Positions 18,005 to 26,465 of a stretch of DNA of 64,000 nucleotides are shown one piece after another. The position numbers and the translations under genes are program-made. Each line of letters starts with the position of its first letter. Position 1 is the first letter of the stretch. The stretch is from Niastella vici (GTDB lineage Bacteria > Bacteroidota > Bacteroidia > Chitinophagales > Chitinophagaceae): the NCBI RefSeq assembly GCF_002077945.1, contig NZ_LVYD01000124.1, positions 1 through 64,000 on the forward strand. The letters run 5' to 3'. Under the pieces are notes generated by a model that searched no databases, was not told where the DNA came from, and saw only the letters and a list, made by a program, of their open reading frames with translations.

Positions 18005-19714
18005 ATGAAAAAAGTAATAATCAGCATATTCGTTCTTAGCATGGGAACAGCTTTGTTCTCCTGCAAGAAAAGCTTTTTGGACGAAGAGCCACTGTCGATA
18101 TACACGCCGGATAATTCGCTGCAAACATCTGCACAATTTCAGCAGGCTATTAATAATGTGTACAATGGCATCAGGAATATTTACATGGGAAATATTAACC
18201 TCGATACCTATTTTGGCTTGTATTATGCCACTGATTTTGCCTTCAACGCTACAGACTACGATCCTGCAGCAAAATTGAATGCGTATAAAGCCACCATGGT
18301 GCCCAGCTATTTTATTCCGCAAAATATCTGGACTGCGTATTACAAGATCATCACCAACGCCAACCTCATTATTGCCCGGGTACCCGAAGCCAGTCAGCTT
18401 TCAGATGCTGACAAGAACAGTTTCCTGGGGCAGGCGCTGTTTTTCAGAGCGTATTCATACAATATACTGGCGAACTTATTTGGCGGGGTACCGCTTGAGC
18501 TGAACGAGCTCACAGAGCCCCGGTACGATTATGTGCGGGCTTCGCGCGATGAAGTATATCAGCAATGCAAGAAGGACCTGCAGCAGGCAGCAGCGTTATT
18601 AAAGAACATCAATGAAGTAAGCGACGGCGTGGTAAACAAACAGATCGCGAACCACGTACTCACCGAAGTGTTGATTTCCTTAAAAGATTATGATGGCGCC
18701 ATTGCCAGCGCCACCAGTGTGATCAGTTATTCAGGCGTATCGTTGATGACAAGCCGCTTTGGAAGAAGGGCCACTACACCGGGCGATGTATACCGGGATC
18801 TATTTGAGTACAACAACCAAAATTACAGTACAGGTAACCATGAAGGATTGCTGGTAATTCAAACCGCCCTGAATAACCTTGCTTCCGTGGGTGATCAAAC
18901 AGCCTGGGCAATAGTGCCCGGTTTTAACAGCTTACGATATGTGGAAACAGGCACCAGTACCAAGAAGAATGTAATGTATAACGGGAACTTCGTAGATAGC
19001 ATATCCTCCAATGGTATTGGCTGGATACGGCCAACCAACCATTTTAACTATGAAATATGGACACCTGGTGATATTCGTAACTCCTCCTACAATATTGTAA
19101 GGGATATCCGTATTTCCGGCGTTGCGTCCACTTCGCCCGATTATGGCAAATGGTATGTAAAAGATGGTTATAAGGCTAAAACCTTACCGGCCGATTTCAG
19201 GGACACCATCCGCAACTTTTACCCCATTATCAGGAAGACATCACCCTCGGCAGGCGACTTTGTTTCAGCAGCCGGTCCGGCTATGTTAACCAACACAACC
19301 AATCCGTTTGGCGGCATCCTGCTTAATGGCGCTACCAGATTGTTTATGCAAAAATACATGGCCCGCCTGGCAGAAACTTACTTACTGCGGGCTGAGGCTT
19401 ATTTGGGAAAATCCCAAACACAAAAAGCAGCTGATGATATAAACGTACTGCGAACAAGGGCTAACGCCACACCCGCTACGGCTGCAGACATGAATATGGA
19501 TTATATTCTCGACGAGCGCCTGCGGGAGCTGTACCTGGAAGAATTCAGGGCAGTTACGCTAACCCGTTTGGGATTATTGTACGATCGCGACAAACGGTTC
19601 AACCCCAAATCGGGACTCACCATTGAAACCTATCACAATTTGTGGCCCATACCTACCACCGAAATAACCCAGAATACCGGGGCGGTGTTGAAGCAGAATG
19701 ACGGGTATCAGTAG
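18005..19714 (+). CDS. SusD/RagB-family nutrient-binding lipoprotein
   Basis: 569 residues. The lipoprotein signal ends ALFSC-KKSFLDEEP, the standard SusD N-terminus, so the protein should sit on the outside of the outer membrane as the lid of the SusC barrel. TPR-like helices follow (QALFFRAYSYNILANLFGGVPL is the conserved family block, here cited as FFRAYSYNILANLFGGVP), and the C-terminal block YLLRAEAYLG...DINVLRTRA...ILDERLRELYLE is characteristic. It pairs with the preceding SusC gene, and a strong hairpin ends the operon 31 bases later. The substrate is not inferable. Confidence 0.95.
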   Translation: MKKVIISIFVLSMGTALFSCKKSFLDEEPLSIYTPDNSLQTSAQFQQAINNVYNGIRNIYMGNINLDTYFGLYYATDFAFNATDYDPAAKLNAYKATMVPSYFIPQNIWTAYYKIITNANLIIARVPEASQLSDADKNSFLGQALFFRAYSYNILANLFGGVPLELNELTEPRYDYVRASRDEVYQQCKKDLQQAAALLKNINEVSDGVVNKQIANHVLTEVLISLKDYDGAIASATSVISYSGVSLMTSRFGRRATTPGDVYRDLFEYNNQNYSTGNHEGLLVIQTALNNLASVGDQTAWAIVPGFNSLRYVETGTSTKKNVMYNGNFVDSISSNGIGWIRPTNHFNYEIWTPGDIRNSSYNIVRDIRISGVASTSPDYGKWYVKDGYKAKTLPADFRDTIRNFYPIIRKTSPSAGDFVSAAGPAMLTNTTNPFGGILLNGATRLFMQKYMARLAETYLLRAEAYLGKSQTQKAADDINVLRTRANATPATAADMNMDYILDERLRELYLEEFRAVTLTRLGLLYDRDKRFNPKSGLTIETYHNLWPIPTTEITQNTGAVLKQNDGYQ

Positions 19715-19745
19715 AGCAGCAGCTTGCTTCATCAACATTAAAGAG

Positions 19746-19779
19746 AGCCTTCAGATCGGTAGATCTGGAGGCTACTTTT
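19746..19779 (+). terminator. Rho-independent terminator of the SusC/SusD operon
   Basis: AGCCTTCAGATC-GGTA-GATCTGGAGGCT is a 12-bp stem with one G-U pair, followed by ACTTTTA. It starts 31 bases after the SusD stop and belongs to the same sequence family as hairpins at 4582 and 41723. Confidence 0.85.
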
Positions 19780-19854
19780 AGCAAAAAAACAATGGAACCT
19801 GTAAAAACAAAGGTTTACTTACGAAACCGATTGTAGTATTTAATAGCTGTCATA

Positions 19855-20547
19855 TTACTTACCAACTATCTCAATCTCTTTTTCAATACTTGCAAAGTCG
19901 CCTGTGTGTGCATGTTTTTTTATTACCTGCAGGAATGCGGCTTCGTTAATTTCGCCGCTCTCAGGTTTCAAATATTCAATATGGCTGATTGGCATTACAG
20001 GTTTACTTATTTTTTTATCAAGATATGAAAGCAAAAGTGATTGATTTCTTGTCTTGATAGCAGCATATATTAAAAGCTCATAATTGTTGTTTAGGTCAAA
20101 CTCCTGGGCCTCTATTTCCATTCGTCGCTCAATTATTTTTTCGTATGAATTATAACTTTGAAAATATTCTTCAACTTCCGCTTTTATTCTTGTCGCCAGG
20201 AAAAAAGCAAGGTCGTTCCATTCCTGGGTTAGCGGATAGAATGTCCTTCGATAATTATTCATTATATCGCCCAGCGGTACAATATTGAGCATTGTAAATA
20301 TGTGTCGCCTGTAAAAGTCAAGCGGTTTAATACTGGTCCTAACCTGGAGTTCATATGAACCCCGGCTTTTCCCGATAAAAACAGCCTGTTCAAGCTGATT
20401 GACCTGGCGTGATATTTTGATCATAGAACTCGTCTGGTCAATTATATAACCGTCAAGATGTGACAACAACGCCTTCCCGAACTTTTTAAATGTTGGGTTA
20501 ATGTCTTTTTTATCCAGTTGCTTGTATACTTTCAATTCTTCCCACAT
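19855..20547 (-). CDS. Hypothetical protein, no recognised domain
   Basis: 230 residues, soluble, without signal peptide or membrane segment, rich in Glu, Lys, Ile and Asn, and AT-richer than the SusC/SusD operon. Visible segments include an N-terminal mixed region (FKKFGKALLSHLDGYIIDQ), a middle helix-rich part (RTFYPLTQEWNDLAFFLATR), and a C-terminal tail that may be a small helical repeat (NNNYELLIYAAIKTRNQSLL). The composition and the central DFYRRHIF motif suggest a conserved cytosolic protein, but I do not recognise the family. Its start ATG follows a degenerate 21-nt-period array, which separates it from the lipoprotein gene on the same strand. Confidence 0.65.
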   Translation of the reverse strand: MWEELKVYKQLDKKDINPTFKKFGKALLSHLDGYIIDQTSSMIKISRQVNQLEQAVFIGKSRGSYELQVRTSIKPLDFYRRHIFTMLNIVPLGDIMNNYRRTFYPLTQEWNDLAFFLATRIKAEVEEYFQSYNSYEKIIERRMEIEAQEFDLNNNYELLIYAAIKTRNQSLLLSYLDKKISKPVMPISHIEYLKPESGEINEAAFLQVIKKHAHTGDFASIEKEIEIVGK

Positions 20548-20640
20548 GCAAATTGCATTGAATACCGAATAAAGTATTTCTGCTATTATACGCCAGATTT
20601 AACAGTAAACAAAATATTCAATTTCCCTGTAGCCCTTATC

Positions 20641-21018
20641 AGTGCAAAACTTGCTCAAAATGCTGCATTTACCTGTAACTATATGGCGTCCGTGAATCAA
20701 AATGTAATATCCAGATCTCAAGATGCCGTATTTTGATCTAACTTTTTTGTATCCAGGTTCAACTATAGTGCTTCGCTGCTCAACTTTGAGTCATAAATGC
20801 TTAAAGATGGAATGTCAGTGGCTATTTTTAATTTATAAATCGCAAACTTATAATCCAAAGTTACGCAGGGAAAGTGCATAGTTTTGCACTGACGCGATAT
20901 AGTTGGTTACTGACATTCCATAATGAGATCTGGATACAAAAGCTTGCGTACTGGATTTACTATAACGATACCTGGCTACAGCATACTTAGCTTCGGATAA
21001 TCCATAGTTAACTCTGGA
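20641..21018. repeat. Degenerate 21-nt-period array 1
   Basis: Eighteen consecutive units each exactly 21 nt can be laid out without a gap; the phase may continue left to about 20578. Units are poorly conserved but repeat at matching columns, for example GCATACTTAGCTTCGGA, CCATAGTTAACTCTGGA and CCATAATGAGATCTGGA. The last six units match those ending array 2 (26231-26356) at up to 19 of 21 positions. Stops interrupt both strands, so no intact protein is encoded. Confidence 0.75.
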
Positions 21019-21053
21019 TGGGGAGGGATGAATGGCGCAGGGGGCATAACCTT

Positions 21054-21671
21054 TTATCTTATGCTACAAAACACATCAAAACTACCCTCAACCTGCGATG
21101 TTTTTCCTGCAATGTAATAATCATAACCGCCTGGCTGTTGTTCTACATTTGCCAGGATACCACTAAATTGTCCTTTAATCCTTTTAGTTTTAAATGGATT
21201 ACCAGCCTGTTGCTCGTCAGTTACTGAAGTGATAACCAGCGTTAACGGTTTAAGTCCAAGTTTAGGCGCATAATAGGCTACCCGAAACAGGTTTGTTGGT
21301 GGCATTGGGTCTTTAGGATATGGGCCATAAAATGCTGATTGGTTATTGTCGGGTACATTCTCATTACATTCTGAGGCAGACTTACAATCGTATACCTGGT
21401 AAGTTCCTGTTTTTAGATCCTGCGCATATGCAGCAATGGTAAACTGAAGATCATCTTTATCACTTAGATAACCTAACATAAAGTGAGCTCCTGCGTAACC
21501 GGCGGTAATAATAGGTGCCGGATCAAGTGATCTTTTATTTCCATCGATCATCAATTCTATCTTTTGTCCTGCGTCATCTCCTGACCGGTTTTCTTCTGAT
21601 GCCGGTCCTTTGCAACTTAATAATGACAAGGCCAATAACAAAGAGAGCGGTTTGTAGAATGCTTTTATCAT
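21054..21671 (-). CDS. Small secreted lipoprotein, function unknown
   Basis: 205 residues. A lipoprotein signal peptide ends LLSLLSC-KG (approximately residue 20), predicting attachment to the outer or inner membrane. The mature part is a compact beta-rich domain with motifs such as LMIDGNKRSLD, DLQFTIAAYA, TGTYQVYD and GQFSGILANVE, reminiscent of Bacteroidota lipoproteins with a DUF6252-like beta sandwich; I cannot name it with confidence. No catalytic signature is seen. It lies alone: array 1 begins just beyond its 3' end, and 380 bases separate it from the divergent response regulator. Confidence 0.7.
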   Translation of the reverse strand: MIKAFYKPLSLLLALSLLSCKGPASEENRSGDDAGQKIELMIDGNKRSLDPAPIITAGYAGAHFMLGYLSDKDDLQFTIAAYAQDLKTGTYQVYDCKSASECNENVPDNNQSAFYGPYPKDPMPPTNLFRVAYYAPKLGLKPLTLVITSVTDEQQAGNPFKTKRIKGQFSGILANVEQQPGGYDYYIAGKTSQVEGSFDVFCSIR

Positions 21672-22054
21672 TTAGTCAATATTACCAGCTAAAATAGAAA
21701 ATCAATTGTATTCATGCTGTCATTTTTTGTTAAAAGCCGGTAATATGTATTTCCCTATTATTTCATCCGAGGGTGACTGGGTATTGTAGTTGCCACCCGT
21801 AATTACGGTTACCATAATTTGCTCTTCCCCGATATATATTTTTTGTCCGCCGTTAACTTGAGCGGCCTTTCCATAATATTAAAGAACTATTGGTCAAACG
21901 GTTACAACAACTGCATCTTTTTACATTGTTCGCTTTTTGATACAAGATATGTCCGGTGGCAAACAGTCTGGTCATCGGGTTCGCTGAGTTTCTCGATTAT
22001 TGTTTACCTTTAAAAAACAGCTTTTTACGCACTAATCAAACCAATATAAATGCT
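21672..22054. other. Divergent intergenic region before the LytTR regulator
   Basis: About 380 bases separate the lipoprotein start from the regulator's preferred ATG. Short open frames are present, but none has coding character. No exact TAnnTTTG promoter box was found. Confidence 0.35.
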
Positions 22055-22768
22055 ATGGATCTCCTGAACTGTGTGATTATTGAAGATAATCCCGTTGACA
22101 GGTTGTTGCTCGAAGAATATCTTGCAAAATATTCCTTTATTAATATTACAGGCACCTTCGTTAATCCTGTTGAAAGCCTGGAACATTTAAAAACGAATCT
22201 CATCAATATTTTATTCCTTGATGTGGATATGCCAGTTATTAATGGCATCGATTTTTTAAAATCTTTAGCTGATCCCCCACCCTGCATTATGGTAACGGCT
22301 CACCCCGAATATGCCATAGACGCTTTTGATGTTCAGGCCATAGATTATCTGTTAAAACCTGTAAAACCCGAGCGTCTCGATAAAGCCATTCAACGCACCC
22401 TCGAATTGCAGGAAATAAAGTCGAAAGCGGTTCAATACAGCATGCACTTTGAAAATGATTTCCTGATGATCAAAGAAGGCACCGTTTTAAACAAAGTGCA
22501 TATCGCAGATATTCTTTACCTGGAGGCCCTGACCAATTATACAAAAGTGGTCACTGTTCAAAAAAAATACATTACCCTGAACAACCTGAAAAGCTTTCTG
22601 GATTATTTACCGCCAAAAAGGTTCTTACGCATCCATCGCAGTTATGCGGTAGCGGTAGATAAGATCCAGGGAGTTTACAAAAATGAACTGTTGATAAGTG
22701 AGCAGCGGCTGCCGTTAGGAAAAACATACCGCCAGGAAGTAAAAAAACACTTTACCGAAAGTAACTGA
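22055..22768 (+). CDS. LytTR-family response regulator
   Basis: 237 residues from the ATG at 22055. Receiver domain: acidic pair in VIIEDNPVDRLLLEEYL, phosphoacceptor Asp in ILFLDVDMPVINGIDFL, and conserved Lys in YLLKPVKPERLDKAI. A LytTR DNA-binding domain follows from about residue 135 (FLMIKEGTVLNKV, ILYLEALTNYTKV, FLRIHRSYAVAVDKI). The open frame reaches back to 21956, but those 33 residues do not fit the receiver fold. It is followed 19 bases later by a TPR-histidine kinase, almost certainly its partner. LytTR proteins bind direct repeats, which were not located here. Confidence 0.9.
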   Translation: MDLLNCVIIEDNPVDRLLLEEYLAKYSFINITGTFVNPVESLEHLKTNLINILFLDVDMPVINGIDFLKSLADPPPCIMVTAHPEYAIDAFDVQAIDYLLKPVKPERLDKAIQRTLELQEIKSKAVQYSMHFENDFLMIKEGTVLNKVHIADILYLEALTNYTKVVTVQKKYITLNNLKSFLDYLPPKRFLRIHRSYAVAVDKIQGVYKNELLISEQRLPLGKTYRQEVKKHFTESN

Positions 22769-22787
22769 CCATTTGCCATTGCATTGC

Positions 22788-24638
22788 ATGAGAGTAGTTT
22801 TCGTAAGCATAATCCTTATTGTTGTAGCTTTATTGCCGGCCGCCAGGGCGCAACCCGTCAATCCTGACTCGCTCTTCACCCTGGCCGGTAAATACCGCAC
22901 AGATGGCGATTTTAACCGGTCCATCGCTGTCTGCCGCCAATGTTTGTCCATTGCACAAAAAAATAAAGATTCGTTAAGGATCGGTAATGCATTGATCGGT
23001 ATTGGAATTGCCAACGATAAGAAAGGGAAATATGAGGAGGCCCTGGAGTATTATTTTAAGGCCCTGAAAGTTTATGGTAACATTGGTAACCAGGTAAAAG
23101 TTGGTGGAACGCTTAAAAACATCGGTAATACCTACCGGGTGCTGCAACGGTACAACAGCGCATCCAGCTTTTTGCTACAGGCGCTTGCCGTACAACAAAA
23201 AGAAAAAGATTCAACCCGGATAGCCAATATTTTAAATGATATAGGGTCGGTATATTACGACCAGGATAGTTGCGCCAAAGCATTGAGTTATTTCAAAAGG
23301 ACCATTACAGCGTTTAATGCGCATGTTACCGATGAAATAAGAGCCAATGTGCTTAACAATATAGGGTTAACCTATGCAAAACTGAAATTATACGGGGAGG
23401 CGCTCAGGTATTATCAGCCGGGACTTGCATTGATGCAAAAAAGGAACGACCAGTATGGTATTGCGTTGGTGCTGGGCAATACGGGTGATCTATACTACAA
23501 TATGAATAATTTTTCAAAAGCGCTGGAATACCATTTGCAGAATCTGGCCATTGTACAAAAGATCAATTCAAACGAACTGTTGCAGCAATCCTATAATAAC
23601 CTGAAAAGAACGTATTTGGCGTTGGGAAATTATAAAAAAGCATATGAATACCAGCAAGGCGAAATGGCCATTAAGGATACCATCTACAAAAAGCAAAGCA
23701 TCCTGAATTATGAAGAAATGCAGGCTAAATACCAGGCAGAGAAAAGCCAGCAGGAGATCATGCTCTTACAGCGCGACAATCAAATTGCTACTATTGAGCT
23801 AACAAACCAACGTCGTACCAAATATTTCCTGTTAACCGGTATTGCCTTAACGCTTATCCTTGCTGTTTCATTATACAGAAGCTATATCAATAAAAAAAGA
23901 GTAAACCAGGAACTTAACCACCTCAATAATAAACTGGCTGAAGCCAATAATTCAAAAGTTAAACTCCTAAGCATCATCACACACGATCTCAGGAGTCCGG
24001 TAAGCAGCCTTTTCAATTTTCTGCAATTGCAAAAAATAAATTCCGGTAAGCTCAATAAAGAGGAAAGGGAGAAAGTTGACCGCAATATTAGTCAATCGGC
24101 TGAAAACCTGCTGGAGGCCATGGAAGATATCCTCATCTGGTCAAAAAGCCAGATGGAACATTTTACGCCGGTGCGGGAGTTTTGTGATGTGGATGAATTG
24201 CTCGACGAAATAATCCATTTAAATTCGCCATTTGCCGCAAGCAAAAACATAATGCTGAAAAAAGAAGTGGCCAGCGGGTTCTCTTTTTATACAGACCCAA
24301 ATTTTATCAAGATCATCTTACGTAACCTGGTGAGTAATGCCATAAAGTTTACCCCACCAGCGGGTATGGTTATCCTCGCATCTGTACAACATAACCAGGT
24401 TATTGACTTCAGCGTAAAAGATACTGGCCAGGGCATTGAGCCAGCCGACCTGAAAAATATTTTTGAATGGAACAGCATTCGCAGTGATTCTTCAGGGTTG
24501 GGATTAAAGCTCGCCCGGGAGTTTACCGAAAAACTGGGGGGAACCATATCGGTTACTTCACAAAAAGAACAGGGCACTGAATTCATTGTGTCAATTCCAC
24601 GCCAAAAAAACGAACAGGATAGCCGTACCATCCAATAG
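22788..24638 (+). CDS. TPR-containing sensor histidine kinase
   Basis: 616 residues from the ATG at 22788. Signal peptide (LLPAARAQ), then a periplasmic array of tetratricopeptide repeats (GNALIGIGIANDKKGKYEEAL, shown by GKYEEALEYYFKAL; RIANILNDIGSVYYDQ; NVLNNIGLTYAKLKLYGEAL) to about residue 310; a coiled segment; one transmembrane helix (YFLLTGIALTLILAVSLYRS); the His-box LLSIITHDLRSPVSS; and a HATPase with NLVSNAIKFTPP, DTGQGI and GLGLKLAREF. It is thus a classical kinase, unlike the LytS type usually paired with LytTR regulators. The frame opens with TTG at 22773, but the ATG fits the signal peptide. It is co-transcribed with the regulator upstream. Confidence 0.92.
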   Translation: MRVVFVSIILIVVALLPAARAQPVNPDSLFTLAGKYRTDGDFNRSIAVCRQCLSIAQKNKDSLRIGNALIGIGIANDKKGKYEEALEYYFKALKVYGNIGNQVKVGGTLKNIGNTYRVLQRYNSASSFLLQALAVQQKEKDSTRIANILNDIGSVYYDQDSCAKALSYFKRTITAFNAHVTDEIRANVLNNIGLTYAKLKLYGEALRYYQPGLALMQKRNDQYGIALVLGNTGDLYYNMNNFSKALEYHLQNLAIVQKINSNELLQQSYNNLKRTYLALGNYKKAYEYQQGEMAIKDTIYKKQSILNYEEMQAKYQAEKSQQEIMLLQRDNQIATIELTNQRRTKYFLLTGIALTLILAVSLYRSYINKKRVNQELNHLNNKLAEANNSKVKLLSIITHDLRSPVSSLFNFLQLQKINSGKLNKEEREKVDRNISQSAENLLEAMEDILIWSKSQMEHFTPVREFCDVDELLDEIIHLNSPFAASKNIMLKKEVASGFSFYTDPNFIKIILRNLVSNAIKFTPPAGMVILASVQHNQVIDFSVKDTGQGIEPADLKNIFEWNSIRSDSSGLGLKLAREFTEKLGGTISVTSQKEQGTEFIVSIPRQKNEQDSRTIQ

Positions 24639-24700
24639 CCGTTCCTGTATTTTTTCAACCCACTGCTACATTGACCGGGAAGCAAGAACCGTATTAAAGC

Positions 24701-24708
24701 TAATTTTG
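24701..24708 (+). promoter_or_regulatory. -7 box TAATTTTG before the small secreted protein
   Basis: TAATTTTG fits TAnnTTTG exactly, about 93 bases before the ATG at 24801 and 27 before an in-frame ATG at 24735. A -33 element is not evident. Confidence 0.45.
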
Positions 24709-24800
24709 CTGCCTTCCGATATTGATCCGTAACTATGAAAGGTTTATATCCCCGCCTGAAAACCGCTCGAAACCATCTTCAGAACCTTAAAACACACATC

Positions 24801-25172
24801 ATGTTCAACAAAAAAAGAACAACCGGTTTTATACTGGTGTTTTCAATTCTTTTCTTATGCCGGTCATCCTCCTATGCCCAGCCCGGATCGGTAAGAGACA
24901 CAACGTACGAAGTTATATCCTGTTGTGTTGGTTCAGTACCCGACACAGCTTATGCGGCGGAGATAATGTCTGACAATAGCTCTAAACAACCAGCACGCAT
25001 CACATTCTACAGGATCTATTGCAAAACCTGTTGTTTCATATTGCCTTCCGGCCAAAAGACCCTGCCGAAGAAAGACAAGGTAACAAACCCGGAATTGATC
25101 AAAAAACTGCGTGAAGTATTGAAAAAACAATTGGAGCATAACCTGAAAGTGGTGAACACCACAAAGTATTAG
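24801..25172 (+). CDS. Small secreted cysteine-containing protein, unknown function
   Basis: 123 residues from ATG 24801; an in-frame ATG at 24735 would add 22 residues. The signal peptide (FILVFSILFLCRSSSYAQ) ends with an Ala-Gln cleavage site. The mature part has four cysteines in two CC pairs (VISCCVG and CKTCCF), suggesting disulfides or metal binding, and a basic helical C-terminus (LIKKLREVLKKQLEHNL). No family was recognised. It follows the kinase gene but has its own promoter-like box, and a hairpin terminator follows at 25201. Confidence 0.6.
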   Translation: MFNKKRTTGFILVFSILFLCRSSSYAQPGSVRDTTYEVISCCVGSVPDTAYAAEIMSDNSSKQPARITFYRIYCKTCCFILPSGQKTLPKKDKVTNPELIKKLREVLKKQLEHNLKVVNTTKY

Positions 25173-25200
25173 CTGGTAACTGTAAAAGATAGTTTGTAAA

Positions 25201-25230
25201 AGTGTTCCGCCGCAGCGGGGCACTTTTTTT
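25201..25230 (+). terminator. Rho-independent terminator
   Basis: AGTGTTCCGC-CGCA-GCGGGGCACT is a 10-bp stem with two G-U pairs followed by seven T, 28 bases after the small secreted protein's stop codon. Confidence 0.85.
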
Positions 25231-25415
25231 AATGCCCGGCCATGCCCTCCCTTCGTGTATTATTTCCCGCCCCTTATACACTATAATTTACATCCGTTCT
25301 TTACTGTAATAAATTTATTGGCTAAAGTCATACCTGTTACCCCTCCGGAAAATAATTATCCCCTCCTTTGAGAAAAGCCAACCTGTCATTTTCTAATTAT
25401 TAAACTTTTTAATCT

Positions 25416-25799
25416 ATGAGCCCAAGGGTGATAGACGTTTATAAAAGGATCTGGATAGTTTCTGGAACTGTTATGGAAGCAAACACTTTCACCCCATTGA
25501 AAGGCATGTCGGTGGTTGCTTTCGACTGTGATGGCTTACTGGGTACCGACTGCCTGGGAAAAGCGATTACAGATGATGAAGGCCGGTATTGCATCATTTT
25601 TACCTGGGATAATTATAAACACCTGCTTGTATTTCAACCGGATGTATATGTTAAGGTGTACGATGAAAATAAAAAACTGCTAAAGGATACCCGTAAAGAG
25701 GTAGTACGTACTATGTCATTCCGCAAAACGATCAACATTGAGGTAGACGAGCATGCCTTGTTTTTAACCATCGACGACCTGATGGAAATGATCAGCTAA
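25416..25799 (+). CDS. Transthyretin-like/carboxypeptidase-regulatory-like single-domain protein
   Basis: 127 residues with no signal peptide. The sequence WIVSGTVMEANTFTPLKGM...TDDEGRYCIIF is the beta-sandwich pattern of transthyretin-like or carboxypeptidase-regulatory domains: a strand, a pro-rich turn, then DDEGRY. The remainder has VYVKVYDENKKLLKDTRKE. Such domains normally occur attached to secreted enzymes or receptors; here it is a free cytosolic protein, whose role is unknown. It is transcribed alone, with array 2 beginning about 140 bases after the stop. Domain recognition is by pattern only. Confidence 0.65.
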   Translation: MSPRVIDVYKRIWIVSGTVMEANTFTPLKGMSVVAFDCDGLLGTDCLGKAITDDEGRYCIIFTWDNYKHLLVFQPDVYVKVYDENKKLLKDTRKEVVRTMSFRKTINIEVDEHALFLTIDDLMEMIS

Positions 25800-25936
25800 G
25801 CGGCGTCCGAAACACACATTTTAAAAGCATTTCGTGCAGATAACAAAAGAAGCCCTCAACACAGTGAATTTGGATGGGTCAACCTCCGGCAATAGCGTCT
25901 TCCACTCCCTAATCATTGTGAGATTTTAGCCTGATA

Positions 25937-26398
25937 ACGGCTTACCAGGCTAAGATTTCAGCATACCGGACTAAGTTTTCGGCTTACCAGACTCAAAATG
26001 TCACATTTTAACTTAAAGATGCCGCATTTTGATTCAACATTTCGTCTTACCAGAACAACTTCAGCGCATTGCAGCCCCGGGTTGGGTCATACCTGAATGG
26101 AATTTCATCATACCAGACTCGATTTTCATCATACCCGAATGGATTTTCATCATCCCAGGCAAAGATTGGGCTATACCTCCCTTTGGTATGGCCCAATCTT
26201 AGGCCGGAACGGCGAATTCTTAACCAATGATACCACAATGTTGCTCACTGACGCTCCATAATGAAATCTGGATACAATATTTTGAGATCGGGATTTAGTA
26301 TAGTTATACCTGAATACTGCATACTTAGCTTGGGATAATGTATAGTTAACGCTGGATACACTATTTTGAAGGAGGAATAGCAAATTCAACTACAACAT
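25937..26398. repeat. Degenerate 21-nt-period array 2
   Basis: Twenty-two consecutive units, all exactly 21 nt, with no phase break. The best-conserved neighbours share TTTTCATCATACC (around 26100-26150). Columns 5-10 are typically C(A/T)TACC in the left half; the right half ends in GGA. In the plus frame the left half reads as heptads such as SAYRTKF, SAYQTQN, SSYQTRF and SSYPNGF, broken by stops. It shares blocks with array 1 but contains two more units between the shared anchors. Confidence 0.8.
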
Positions 26399-26465
26399 TT
26401 ACCAATCCAACTACTTTTTGCCGGGCCGGATGCTGGAATTTTGCAGTTATACAAACATCATCATC

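Noticed and set aside
20641-21018. CRISPR array
   Set aside because: Units have no constant repeat and no distinct spacer; the period of 21 nt is too short for a CRISPR repeat-spacer unit, and no cas gene is in the window.
26047-26389. Two minus-strand open frames of about 63 and 72 codons inside array 2
   Set aside because: Their openness results from the seven-codon period. They start and stop at arbitrary units and are not supported by a promoter or a homologue.
26418-26465. N-terminal extension of the SDR from TTG
   Set aside because: The added residues do not fit the family, and a near-consensus -7 box (GAATTTTG) lies inside them.
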